Origin: a virus
IMG/VR virus record: IMGVR_UViG_3300030103_004582
Location: 70,845-99,870 of that record
DNA: 29,026 bases
Direction: 5' to 3' (one strand)
A program made the translations under genes and the position numbers. This document shows positions 1 through 8,473 of this stretch, piece after piece (position 1 is the stretch's first letter; every line of letters begins with the position of its first letter). The notes below the pieces were generated by a model that saw nothing but the letters and a program-made list of their open reading frames with translations, had not been told where the DNA came from and made no database searches.

Positions 1-1559
1 TAGAAGTAATTCAATATATTAATAATGGTAAATACTCTTTAACTGAAATATATAATAAAGCACTTAAAGAAACTACAAATAATATTGTGGTTTTTTGTCA
101 TGATGATATTATTTTTGAAACTAAGAATTGGGGTAAAAAACTATTAAAGTTATATGAAAAAAATACAGAATATGGTATTATAGGTATTGCTGGTAGTAGA
201 GAAATGCCTGTTTCTGGAAAATGGTGGGAAAACTCTAACCATATGTACGGTCAAGTTTACCACCAACATGAAGGAAAAAAATGGCTTTCTAAGTATTCAA
301 ATAAAAATAATGGTTATATTGATAATGTAATAATTGTTGATGGTTTATTTTTTAGTGTAAATAAAGAAAAAATAAAATGTGAGTTTGATGAAAATGTTAA
401 AGGATTTCATTTTTATGAAATAGATTTTTGTTTCAGAAATTATTTAAAGGGGGTAAAAATAGGTGTAATATCAGATATAGATGTCACCCACTTATCTATT
501 GGTGCAACTAATAAAGAATGGGAAGAAAATAGAATTATTTTTAGTGAAAAATTTAAGGATAATTTACCTGCAAAGGTAAAAAAAATATTTAGTAAAAATA
601 ATAAAATGAAAGTTTTAATAGGTTGTCTATTTTTTAATGATTACACTGGATCAGAACTATATGTATATGAATTAGCCAAACAGTTAGTAAAAGAGAATTG
701 TGAAGTAGATATCGTTTCTAATATTGGACCTAAAATGGTGCAAAGAATTAAAAAATATGGGGTAAATTGTTATCCTATACAAGAACCGCCAGGATATAAA
801 TTAGGTGATGGTAAATGGATTTTAAAAACGAGTAATGGGCCTACAATATCTGAAAAAAATAAATTATATAAATTAAGTGATGTAAAATATGACATTGTGC
901 ATATAAACCATAAACCTATTGGTAATCACTTAATAAAGTTATACCCTAACTTAACATTCATAAACACAATACATTCAGAAGTGATTCCGGAATTAGAAGA
1001 ACCGGTATTAAATGAAAAAGTAGGGAAGTATATAGCTATAAGAGAAAGTATAAAAGATTTTATAAAGACTGATTGGGGTATTGATGACGAAAAAATAAAG
1101 GTAATTTATAATCCTATAGATGATACTAGATTTAAAATCTATGATAATATTAAAACTAAACCATCAATTTTATTTGTAGGTTCTATAGATTATCTTAGAA
1201 AAAATACAATATACGATTTAGTAAAATATTGTGAAGATAATGAAAAAGAATTATGGTTAGTCGGTAAAAATAAGTCAGATTATTTAGAAGATTTAATTAA
1301 AAATAAACACGTGAAATATCATGAATCTTTATGGGGTGTGGAAAAATATGTTAGAGAATGTGAACAAACTGCAAGTATATTGATGGGTAGAACCACTATT
1401 GAAGGGTGGTTATGTGGTAAATCAGGTTGGATATACAATATTGACGAAGAAGGTACGATAATAGATAAAAAATTACATAGTATACCTACAGATATTGAAA
1501 AATATAAATCTTCTAATATAACTAATCAAATAAAAAAAGAATATGAAAGTTTGATATGA
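1..1559 (+). CDS. Two-domain glycosyltransferase (GT2-like + GT4-like), 5' end missing
   Basis: The reading frame is open to the window edge (first complete codon at position 3), so the 5' end is missing. A GTG at 87 lies inside a conserved strand (NNIVVFCHDDI) and is not the start. The first ~190 residues look like a GT-A transferase of the StrF/Glyco_tranf_2_5 type: FCHDDI as the metal-binding acidic motif, then VDGLFFSV, FHFYEIDFCFR and VTHLS. After a Lys-rich linker, a new domain begins at about position 606 (MKVLIGCLFFNDYTGSELYVYELAKQL), a GT-B N-terminal fold, followed by HINHKP, IHSEV, KVIYNPID and a second Rossmann half beginning at SILFVGS; this resembles GT4. It probably adds two successive sugars to one glycan. 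It overlaps the next gene by ATGA. Donor and acceptor are unknown. Confidence 0.82.
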   Translation, partial: EVIQYINNGKYSLTEIYNKALKETTNNIVVFCHDDIIFETKNWGKKLLKLYEKNTEYGIIGIAGSREMPVSGKWWENSNHMYGQVYHQHEGKKWLSKYSNKNNGYIDNVIIVDGLFFSVNKEKIKCEFDENVKGFHFYEIDFCFRNYLKGVKIGVISDIDVTHLSIGATNKEWEENRIIFSEKFKDNLPAKVKKIFSKNNKMKVLIGCLFFNDYTGSELYVYELAKQLVKENCEVDIVSNIGPKMVQRIKKYGVNCYPIQEPPGYKLGDGKWILKTSNGPTISEKNKLYKLSDVKYDIVHINHKPIGNHLIKLYPNLTFINTIHSEVIPELEEPVLNEKVGKYIAIRESIKDFIKTDWGIDDEKIKVIYNPIDDTRFKIYDNIKTKPSILFVGSIDYLRKNTIYDLVKYCEDNEKELWLVGKNKSDYLEDLIKNKHVKYHESLWGVEKYVRECEQTASILMGRTTIEGWLCGKSGWIYNIDEEGTIIDKKLHSIPTDIEKYKSSNITNQIKKEYESLI

Positions 1560-2215
1560 AATTACTGATAAAGTTTCCAACAAGAGGTAGATCAAATAAA
1601 TTTTTAAAAGTTTTAAAAAAATATAATGATTTATTAGAAGATAAGTCTACTAAAATTATTGTTAGTTGCGATAATGATGATAAAGATATGAATCAAACTC
1701 ATGTAAAAGAAGTATTAAGTGGTTATAAAAATGTTAAAGTTTTTTGGGGTGACAATAAAAGTAAAATAGAAGCAATAAATGCTAATATTGAAGGTGAAGT
1801 TTTTGATATTATATTATTAGCGTCAGACGATATGATACCGGTAGAAAAAGGTTATGATAAAATCATTAAAAACAAAATGAATAAATATTATCCAGATACT
1901 GATGGGGTATTGTGGTTTAATGATGGTTATCAAAAAGAAAAATTAAATACTCTTTGTATTTTAGGTAAAAAATATTACAATAGATTTAATTATATATATT
2001 ATCCTAAATATATTTCGGTATGGTGTGATAATGAATTTATGGACGTTGCTAATATTTTGAAAAAACAAACTTATTTTAGTGATGTAATAATTAAACATGA
2101 ACATCCTGATTGGGGGCATGGGAATAGAGATGAAATCCATCAAACTAATATGAAAAATGAAAAACATGATAGAGAGCTTTATAATTTAAGAAAAAGACAA
2201 AATTTTAACTTATGA
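1556..2215 (+). CDS. GT-A fold glycosyltransferase-like protein
   Basis: A 219-residue protein with the look of a small GT-A transferase. The N-terminus is a beta strand followed by PTRGR (residues 8-12), common in GT2-like proteins. A second strand ends in SCDNDD (37-42), and LLASDDM (87-93) fits the metal and nucleotide-sugar binding DxD position. A downstream HEHPDWG could supply the C-terminal metal-binding His. It is short for GT2 (usually 250-330) and has no membrane segment, so it should be soluble. Its ATG overlaps the stop of the preceding fusion gene and its stop overlaps the next start, so the three are probably translationally coupled. Sugar specificity cannot be told. Confidence 0.65.
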   Translation: MKLLIKFPTRGRSNKFLKVLKKYNDLLEDKSTKIIVSCDNDDKDMNQTHVKEVLSGYKNVKVFWGDNKSKIEAINANIEGEVFDIILLASDDMIPVEKGYDKIIKNKMNKYYPDTDGVLWFNDGYQKEKLNTLCILGKKYYNRFNYIYYPKYISVWCDNEFMDVANILKKQTYFSDVIIKHEHPDWGHGNRDEIHQTNMKNEKHDRELYNLRKRQNFNL

Positions 2216-2991
2216 AATTAGACGTTTATATACCTACATATCCACCACATTTCACTTATTTAAATAAAATTGTTGATATGTATTTAAAATCAACGGAAAA
2301 AGCCGATAATATTATTATTAGTGTTTCAGGATACAAAGACGTAAATAAAATTTTTTTCGATGATTTAGAAAAAAAAGAAAGTGTTAAAATAATTAGGAAT
2401 AAAGAAAACAAATTAACTGCAGAAAATTTAATAGACTCTAATAAAACAAATTCAGATATAATTTTATATCATGGTTCTGATGATTTTCCACATTTTCATA
2501 GAATCGAATTAGTTAAGTATTTTTTTAAAAATTACGATATAAAACATTTACATCATTCTTACCATAAATGTAATGGTAATTTAACACATGGTAAAAATTG
2601 GGACGCAAAAAAAGAATCTTGGGGTAGTTCACATAAACTTAAAAACTTACATCATACATTTAATTTAGATGATATTAATATTTACACTACCGATCAAATA
2701 TATAAGAAATATTTTCCTGATGGTAATATAAAAACAGGATCACAAATTCAAAAACAGATTGGTTATTCATTTGCCGTCTTTAACCATTCAATGGCGATGG
2801 GAGCTTGCGCTATAAAAAGAGATGTTATGGATGAAATAAAATGGAATAGTAGAGATTTTTTATTTAGTATAAATAACCCAATAGGAAGAGGTCAAGACTA
2901 TGAGTTTTTTATGAGAATGGTACATAAATATAATAAAGGTTTACTTATATCCTACCCTCTTTATTATTATAATACATCTAGTTATAAATAA
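2212..2991 (+). CDS. Glycosyltransferase family 2-like protein
   Basis: A 259-residue protein beginning MKLDVYIPTYPP, the first strand and loop of a GT2 GT-A domain. The acidic metal-binding motif is GSDDF (residues 88-92) after the strand DIILY. Near the C-terminus, GRGQDYEFFMRM corresponds to the acidic ED-containing motif that contacts the acceptor in GT2 enzymes. There are many His residues between 110 and 150 (HLHHSYHK, HHTF), whose role is not clear. It overlaps the preceding gene by 4 bp and is followed after 4 bp by another transferase, so it sits in an operon of sugar-transfer genes. No transmembrane helices are visible, so it is likely cytoplasmic. Confidence 0.7.
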   Translation: MKLDVYIPTYPPHFTYLNKIVDMYLKSTEKADNIIISVSGYKDVNKIFFDDLEKKESVKIIRNKENKLTAENLIDSNKTNSDIILYHGSDDFPHFHRIELVKYFFKNYDIKHLHHSYHKCNGNLTHGKNWDAKKESWGSSHKLKNLHHTFNLDDINIYTTDQIYKKYFPDGNIKTGSQIQKQIGYSFAVFNHSMAMGACAIKRDVMDEIKWNSRDFLFSINNPIGRGQDYEFFMRMVHKYNKGLLISYPLYYYNTSSYK

Positions 2992-2995
2992 AAAA

Positions 2996-3694
2996 ATGAA
3001 AAAAATTGTATCATATAGTTTATGGGGTAACCATCCAATGTATTGGATTGGGGCATTAAGAAATATTGAAATAATAGAAAAATACCTACCAGACTTTATA
3101 TGTCGATTCTACATTGATAAAAATAGTAATCAGTCTCTAATAGACTCTATACCAGAAAATGATTTAGTAGAAAAGATATTAGTAGATTCAAATAAAGAAT
3201 CTTTTTATGGGATGTTTTGGAGATTTTGGGCGGCAGATGATCCAGAAGTTGATGTTATATTAAGTAGAGATTGTGATAGCAGAATTAGTGAAAGAGAGAT
3301 AAAAGCTATAAATGAATGGTTAGAATCAGATAAAGATTTTCACATAATGCGAGATCATCCGCACCATAATGTCCCAATATTAGGTGGAATGTGGGGTGCA
3401 AGAAATGGTATTTTAAGAGAAGTTAATATAACAAATAAAATAAAACAGTGGACTAAATTTGATCGTAAAGGTGTGGATCAAGATTTCTTAGACCAAATTA
3501 TATATCCATTAGTAAAAGATAAATCATTGATACATGACGATTGGGGTAGATTTGGTGGTAACATAAAGAAGTTTCCTGCTGGAAGAATAGATAGAGGATT
3601 TGTTGGGGAAATATATGATGAATATGATAATAGAAATAAAGAACACTATAAATTAATCCCTTATGATAATATTATGAGAAATATATCTAAATAA
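2996..3694 (+). CDS. Nucleotide-sugar glycosyltransferase with DxD motif
   Basis: A 232-residue protein with the layout of a GT-A sugar transferase: an N-terminal strand (KKIVSYSLWG), a FYIDK strand near 38-42, the helix MFWRFWAADDP (73-83) and then a clear DxD motif in ILSRDCDSR (D92, D94). The order RFW..AAD...RDCDSR recalls phage and bacterial proteins usually annotated as glycosyltransferases. GGMWGARNG (about residues 122-130) may form the acceptor-side loop. The start follows an A-rich leader without Shine-Dalgarno, 4 bp after the previous stop. The protein is soluble; donor and acceptor are unknown. Confidence 0.65.
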   Translation: MKKIVSYSLWGNHPMYWIGALRNIEIIEKYLPDFICRFYIDKNSNQSLIDSIPENDLVEKILVDSNKESFYGMFWRFWAADDPEVDVILSRDCDSRISEREIKAINEWLESDKDFHIMRDHPHHNVPILGGMWGARNGILREVNITNKIKQWTKFDRKGVDQDFLDQIIYPLVKDKSLIHDDWGRFGGNIKKFPAGRIDRGFVGEIYDEYDNRNKEHYKLIPYDNIMRNISK

Positions 3695-3717
3695 CAATAA
3701 ATAAAAAAACAAATATA

Positions 3718-4563
3718 ATGAAAAGAGTATTTTTAAGCACCGATGATAATCCTTTATATATCCAATTTTGGCCGATTGCTGCTACCGCATGGAGGAATAT
3801 GGGGTATGAACCTATGTTAACTTTAATAACTAACAGAAATTATGAGTCGTGGAAATGGATGGAAGAGTTTGGTGAAGTGAGTAAATTTAATCTGAGACCG
3901 GAAATACCAGCCGGTAATTGGGCTAAAGTAGCTAGATATTTTAGTTATTATAAATATAAAAATGATAAAGGGATGGTAGGTGATATGGATATGTTACCAT
4001 TGAATAAAGAATATTTTGATAGTTTATTCAATTATGATGACGATAAACTAGTACTATCTTCGTATGAAGCTTATAAAAATACTCCATATTGGGGTACATT
4101 TCCTTATTATAAATTTCCTGGTTGTTATATGATTGCAACAGGTAAAATATGGAAAGAAATAAATAATCCTAATAATTTATCAGAAGATGAGTTAATTAAA
4201 AGTTTTTACAATTTAAAAGTGTATAAAGAAAACGGAATTTATAAAGAAGGTATTAATTATCCTTATAGTCAATTTTCTGAAGAATCTTTATGTAGAGTAT
4301 TAGTATACAGGTGGGATCCAAAACTTAAAAATATAGTCAAATTAAAACGTCCTGGAGGTTGGAGTAATGGAATGGCAGTTAGACGTATTGATAGAGCTAA
4401 CTGGAGATATGATGTGGAACAACTAAAAAAAGGATTTTATTTAGATGCTCATTGTTTACGACCTCTATCACAACATAGACAACAATTACAACCTCTTTAT
4501 GATTATTTAGGGATTGATAAAGAATTAGTAGAATTGGGTATAAAAAAATCTCAAGAGAAATAA
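3718..4563 (+). CDS. GT-A glycosyltransferase with DMD motif
   Basis: A 281-residue protein. The key feature is MVGDMDMLPLN (DxD at D89/D91), typical of retaining nucleotide-sugar transferases of the GT8/GT77-like type. It follows a beta-alpha-beta start (RVFLSTDDNPLY) and the helix WAKVARYFSYYKY, where the Arg usually contacts the diphosphate. The C-terminal HCLRPLSQHRQQLQPLYDYL is rich in His and Gln and may close the active site. The gene lies 23 bp after the previous one, in an A-rich leader. It fits the surrounding operon as a further sugar-adding enzyme; which sugar is not known. Confidence 0.65.
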   Translation: MKRVFLSTDDNPLYIQFWPIAATAWRNMGYEPMLTLITNRNYESWKWMEEFGEVSKFNLRPEIPAGNWAKVARYFSYYKYKNDKGMVGDMDMLPLNKEYFDSLFNYDDDKLVLSSYEAYKNTPYWGTFPYYKFPGCYMIATGKIWKEINNPNNLSEDELIKSFYNLKVYKENGIYKEGINYPYSQFSEESLCRVLVYRWDPKLKNIVKLKRPGGWSNGMAVRRIDRANWRYDVEQLKKGFYLDAHCLRPLSQHRQQLQPLYDYLGIDKELVELGIKKSQEK

Positions 4564-4572
4564 AATTATCTT

Positions 4573-5433
4573 ATGAAAATATTAATTATTCAGGAAAAAG
4601 GTAGAAACAGTGGTAATTTAGAATATCGGGAAGCCCTAAACTTAAATAGATCCTTACAGAAATATAACGTTGAGTCTATAGTGTGGGGGCTCAATTATGA
4701 TAATTTTATAATACCATTTAATGAAATTTCTAAAGATTGTGATGTGATTCTATTGTTGGAGAATTATGAAGAAAATAACTGGGTGCCTGATTTAAGTAAT
4801 TTCACAGGACTAAAAATATTTTGGTCAATAGATTCTCACTGCATACACCAAAAACATATTAATACCTGTAATAAACATAATATTGATATTGTTTTACATG
4901 CGGTATACGGACATGAAAAATATTTCACTCAAAAATGTATTTATTTCCCTAATGCGTATCCTGATGATTTAATTTATCCAATAGACAATGTGGAAAAAAT
5001 AAATAATGTAGGTTTTTGTGGTAATTGGTTAAATAGAAGACAATGGATTAATTTAATTGAAAGAAATAAAATACCGGTGAAAAAAGATATATTTGTCATT
5101 GGTGATGAAATGGTGAAAGCAATTAATTCCTATAAAATACATTTTAATAGAAATTTATCTGAGGACATAAATTTCAGAACCTTTGAGACTTTAGGGTGTA
5201 AAACTTTATTAATTACTAATCGTACTGCAGGATTAGAAAACCTATTCACTATCGGTGAAAACATTGTTGTTTACGAAAATGAAAAAGACTTAATAGATAA
5301 AATAAAATTTTATTTAGACAATGATAAAGAAAGGGAAAAGATGGTAGAAAAAGGTTATGAACATGTTAAGAAAAACCACACATATTATAAAAGGGCTGCA
5401 CAATTAATAAATATTATAAAAGAAAATCTATAA
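4573..5433 (+). CDS. GT-B glycosyltransferase, CgeB/Glyco_trans_1_2-like
   Basis: A 286-residue GT-B type protein. The N-terminal half has the Rossmann-like start MKILIIQEKGRNSGN and a strand-rich core (VILLLENYEE, LKIFWSIDSHC). The C-terminal half begins at about residue 145 with VGFCGNWLNRRQW and contains HFNRNLSEDINFRTFETLGC (about 189-208), a hallmark of the Glyco_trans_1_2 / CgeB group, in which the Glu binds the nucleotide sugar. It ends with the usual helices (KEREKMVEKGYEHVKKNHTYYKRA). The whole protein is shorter than typical GT4 enzymes (350-400). It is the last transferase before gmd in the operon. Confidence 0.75.
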   Translation: MKILIIQEKGRNSGNLEYREALNLNRSLQKYNVESIVWGLNYDNFIIPFNEISKDCDVILLLENYEENNWVPDLSNFTGLKIFWSIDSHCIHQKHINTCNKHNIDIVLHAVYGHEKYFTQKCIYFPNAYPDDLIYPIDNVEKINNVGFCGNWLNRRQWINLIERNKIPVKKDIFVIGDEMVKAINSYKIHFNRNLSEDINFRTFETLGCKTLLITNRTAGLENLFTIGENIVVYENEKDLIDKIKFYLDNDKEREKMVEKGYEHVKKNHTYYKRAAQLINIIKENL

Positions 5434-5444
5434 AAACAAAATAA

Positions 5445-6485
5445 ATGAAAAAAGTTTTAATAACAGGAATTAATGGACAAGATGGTTCTTATTTGGCTGA
5501 ATTTTTAATAGAAAAAAAATATGAGGTTTGGGGTACAGTTAAAAGAAACTCTGTTTCAGAAACTCAATCTACTAGAATAGAGCATTTAAGAGAATTAAAT
5601 AAAATTAATTTAGAATATGCGGATTTAACAGATATGGCTTCTTTAGTGAGGGTTTTACAAAAAGTACAACCAGATGAAATATATAATTTAGCTGCACAGT
5701 CACATGTTAGGATTAGTTTCGATCAACCAATATATACTGCGAATGCAACAGGTTTAGGAACACTTAACTTATTAGAAGCAATACGAATGGTTTCACCACA
5801 ATCTAAGATGTATCAAGCATCCTCTTCAGAAATGTTTGGTAATAATATAGATATAGATGGTTATCAGAGGGAAACTACACCATTGAGCCCAGTATCACCT
5901 TATGGTTGTGCTAAAGTATTTTCTTATAATATATGTAGAAACTATAGGAATTCTTATAATATGAAAATATGGAATGGTATTTTATTTAACCATGAGTCGC
6001 CTAGAAGAGGGACTAATTTTGTAACCAACAAAGTGGTTAAAGCGGCAGTTAAAATCAAATTAGGGTTACAAAAAGAATTACGTTTAGGTAATTTAGATGC
6101 AACTAGAGATTGGGGACACGCGAAAGATTATGTTGAGGCTATGTGGTTAATGTTACAAGACGATAAACCAGAGGATTATGTTTGTGCTACAGGCGTATCT
6201 CATTCGGTAAGAGATTTATGTGAGTACACATTTAAATCACTAAATTTAAATTATGAAGATTATGTTAAAGTAGATGAAAAACATAAAAGACCTGAAGAAT
6301 TAAGAAACTTAAAAGGTGATTCAACAAAGATTAAAAACAAATTAGGGTGGAATCCTAAATATACGTTTGAGTCTATGATTGATGAAATGATTAAATATTG
6401 GTTAGATTATTATTATAACAAAAAACCTTATTTAAATAATAACTGGATAGTAAATAATGAAAAAGTAGAAAATTTAGATTTATGA
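5445..6485 (+). CDS. gmd: GDP-mannose 4,6-dehydratase
   Basis: Converts GDP-D-mannose to GDP-4-keto-6-deoxymannose, the first step toward GDP-L-fucose. It is a short-chain dehydrogenase-type protein: the NADP-binding loop TGINGQDG (7-14), NLAAQSHVRISFDQP, the catalytic SSSEMFG (S126-E129) and the Tyr/Lys pair in SPYGCAKVF (Y153, K157), followed by FNHESPRRGTNFVTNKV and RDWGHAKDYVEAMW, both strongly characteristic of GMD. Length 346 matches the family (about 340-370). The stop overlaps the start of fcl, the next enzyme of the pathway, so they are coupled. GDP-mannose itself would have to come from the host or from genes outside the window. Confidence 0.95.
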   Translation: MKKVLITGINGQDGSYLAEFLIEKKYEVWGTVKRNSVSETQSTRIEHLRELNKINLEYADLTDMASLVRVLQKVQPDEIYNLAAQSHVRISFDQPIYTANATGLGTLNLLEAIRMVSPQSKMYQASSSEMFGNNIDIDGYQRETTPLSPVSPYGCAKVFSYNICRNYRNSYNMKIWNGILFNHESPRRGTNFVTNKVVKAAVKIKLGLQKELRLGNLDATRDWGHAKDYVEAMWLMLQDDKPEDYVCATGVSHSVRDLCEYTFKSLNLNYEDYVKVDEKHKRPEELRNLKGDSTKIKNKLGWNPKYTFESMIDEMIKYWLDYYYNKKPYLNNNWIVNNEKVENLDL

Positions 6486-7432
6486 GTAAAAAAATTTTAG
6501 TAACGGGTGGTAATGGGTTAGTTGGTTCTAACTTTAAAGGTAAAAAAAACTATGTAACTTGGGGTAGAGATCATTGTGATTTACGTAATAAATATTCAGT
6601 TGAGAAAAGTATGAGTGAAGAGATTTTTGATGGTGTAATTCATGCTGCAGCTAAAGTAGGTGGTTTAGGTGGTAATATGAATTTTAAAGGTGAGTTTTTC
6701 TATGAAAATATAATGATTAATACTAATGTTATTGAAACTGCGAGAAAAACTCGTGTTGAAAACTTAGTTTGTTTCTTATCAACCTGTGTGTTCCCAAATG
6801 ATGTAGAATACCCATTAACGGAAAAAAATATACATATGGGTCCACCACATTTTAGTAATGATGCTTATGCATATGCCAAAAGAATGGCAGACATTCAAAT
6901 AAGAGCGTATAGAGAACAATATGGTTTAAATTATAAATCAGTCATACCTACTAACATATATGGAATAAACGATAATTTCGATATAGAAAATGGACATGTA
7001 GTACCTTCTTTAATCCATAAATGTTACATCGCAAGAGAAACTAATACTCCCTTAACTATTTGGGGTAGTGGAAAACCTTTAAGAGAATTTATATATAATA
7101 AAGATGTTGCTAAACTTACTGAATGGGTATTACATAATTATAACGAAGATGAACCAATAATTTTATCCACTTCTGAAGAAATATCAATAAAGGAAGTGGT
7201 TGATATGATTATAGAAATAATGAATTTTAAAGGTGAAGTTAAATGGGATATTAATAAACCAGATGGACAGTACAGAAAACCTTCGGATAATAGTAAAATA
7301 AAACATTATTTACCTAATTTTAAATTCACCCCAATTTATAAAGGTTTAAGTGAAACTATAAGTTGGTTTGAGACTAATTATGACAAAATTAGAGGAACAA
7401 AAAATCAATCAATAGTTACATCTCAACAATAA
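6482..7432 (+). CDS. fcl: GDP-L-fucose synthase (epimerase/reductase)
   Basis: Turns the product of GMD into GDP-L-fucose by 3,5-epimerisation and NADPH-dependent 4-reduction. Visible motifs are VTGGNGLVG (7-15), AAAKVGGLGGNM, the active-site LSTCVFP with its Cys, and the YxxxK pair in AYAYAKRMAD (Y129, K133), then PTNIYGINDNFD and NGHVVPSLI, whose His matches the second acid/base residue of the family. Length 316 is normal (about 310-320). It overlaps gmd by 4 bp. Together they give this phage its own route from GDP-mannose to GDP-fucose, presumably to feed one or more of the neighbouring transferases. Confidence 0.94.
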   Translation: MSKKILVTGGNGLVGSNFKGKKNYVTWGRDHCDLRNKYSVEKSMSEEIFDGVIHAAAKVGGLGGNMNFKGEFFYENIMINTNVIETARKTRVENLVCFLSTCVFPNDVEYPLTEKNIHMGPPHFSNDAYAYAKRMADIQIRAYREQYGLNYKSVIPTNIYGINDNFDIENGHVVPSLIHKCYIARETNTPLTIWGSGKPLREFIYNKDVAKLTEWVLHNYNEDEPIILSTSEEISIKEVVDMIIEIMNFKGEVKWDINKPDGQYRKPSDNSKIKHYLPNFKFTPIYKGLSETISWFETNYDKIRGTKNQSIVTSQQ

Positions 7433-7456
7433 AAAAATATAATAAGTATTAAAAAA

Positions 7457-8080
7457 ATGAAAATAGGTATAACAATAGATGGTGTTGTAAGAGATTTTAT
7501 AACAAAATTTGAATTAGTGTATGATAAATATTATCCTGTTATTGATGAAGAAACAGGTGAGAATAAAGAAATAGAAAGGGATATAAAAGATTTAAATTTA
7601 TTGAGTCATTTTGAATTTACTGGTGGTACAAAAGACTTAAACAAATTTATGTATGTTGATGCATCATTAGAAATATTTGGACATGCGGGTGAAGTAAAAT
7701 TAAATTCTGTGGAACACTTAAACCAATTACATAATATGATAGAGGATATGGGCCATACCCCAATTATTATTAGTAAAGAGTTAAATAATAGTAAACCGGC
7801 AACATTATTCTTTTTATCTAAATTATCTTGTAAAGTAAATACCATTAAATTTGTAAGAGACTACAAAGATAAATGGGAACATGTTGATGTATTAATAACT
7901 GCGTCTCCTGATACATTATTAACAAAACCATCAGAAAAAGTATCAATTAAAGTTATCAATACGTACAATAAAAATTGTAACTCAGATTATACAATAGTTG
8001 ATTTAAAAGAATTATTAGAAGATAAAAGTATGTTAGAAAAAATTTTAAGTACTGAAACAATTGAATATGAAGATATATAA
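7457..8080 (+). CDS. HAD-like protein lacking catalytic residues (putative pseudoenzyme)
   Basis: A 207-residue protein shaped like a HAD-superfamily phosphatase or 5'-nucleotidase. It starts MKIGITIDGVVRDF, where the family has DxDGV: the nucleophilic Asp is Thr (T6) while D8 is kept. Motif II fits PIIISKE, and a Lys-containing helix follows. Motif IV, usually DVLIDD, reads DVLITASPDTL (144-154), so both metal-binding acids there are gone as well. Two independent catalytic sites being lost suggests a non-catalytic role, such as binding a nucleotide or a partner protein, rather than simple decay; the frame is intact. It lies 24 bp after fcl behind an A-rich leader. The fold assignment is inferred from motif positions only. 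Confidence 0.5.
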   Translation: MKIGITIDGVVRDFITKFELVYDKYYPVIDEETGENKEIERDIKDLNLLSHFEFTGGTKDLNKFMYVDASLEIFGHAGEVKLNSVEHLNQLHNMIEDMGHTPIIISKELNNSKPATLFFLSKLSCKVNTIKFVRDYKDKWEHVDVLITASPDTLLTKPSEKVSIKVINTYNKNCNSDYTIVDLKELLEDKSMLEKILSTETIEYEDI

Positions 8081-8136
8081 TCAGTTTAATGTTTACTTAT
8101 GACAATAATAATTTAAATTAAAAAAAAAAGATTAAT

Positions 8137-8451
8137 ATGGATGATATATTATTAAATGTGGGGGGTAAAGAATTTTATTTCGATATCGATCAATTAGCAA
8201 ATCAAGTACAATATGACATTGAAACTAAGTGTGAGGACAATTCAAAAGAAACTAATGAAGATGAATCTTTAGCATCGTTAAAAATAGATGTAACTAAATA
8301 CGAAATGTATAGAGATTTAATTGGTGCATTACTTAGTTATAATGATATAGTAGACGATAAAATGGGTATGATGGGATTAAATCAATTACCAATACCATTT
8401 AAACTATCATTTAACACCTTACTAATGAAAGGTATAATAAAAGAATTATAA
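8137..8451 (+). CDS. Small acidic protein of unknown function
   Basis: A 104-residue protein I do not recognise. It begins with a predicted beta hairpin (DDILLNVGGKEFYFDIDQL), has an acidic loop (about residues 34-45) and a helical C-terminal half (YEMYRDLIGALLSYNDIVDD, then LSFNTLLMKGIIKEL). No signal peptide, membrane segment or Cys motif is present. A 56-bp leader separates it from the HAD-like gene and 22 bp from the next transferase, with no Shine-Dalgarno. Its place between sugar genes and just before the transferase pair leading to the late sigma factor suggests co-transcription, not a function. Confidence 0.6.
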   Translation: MDDILLNVGGKEFYFDIDQLANQVQYDIETKCEDNSKETNEDESLASLKIDVTKYEMYRDLIGALLSYNDIVDDKMGMMGLNQLPIPFKLSFNTLLMKGIIKEL

Positions 8452-8473
8452 TAAATAAATTAAAAACGAAAAA

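Noticed and set aside
87-89. GTG as start of the first gene
   Set aside because: The frame is open to the window edge and the upstream codons read as a typical transferase strand and helix, so the gene starts outside.
2983-2990. TATAAATA, the T4 late consensus, before the gene at 2996
   Set aside because: It comes from the last codons and stop of the preceding gene, only 5 bp from the ATG, in an AT-rich sequence; likely chance.
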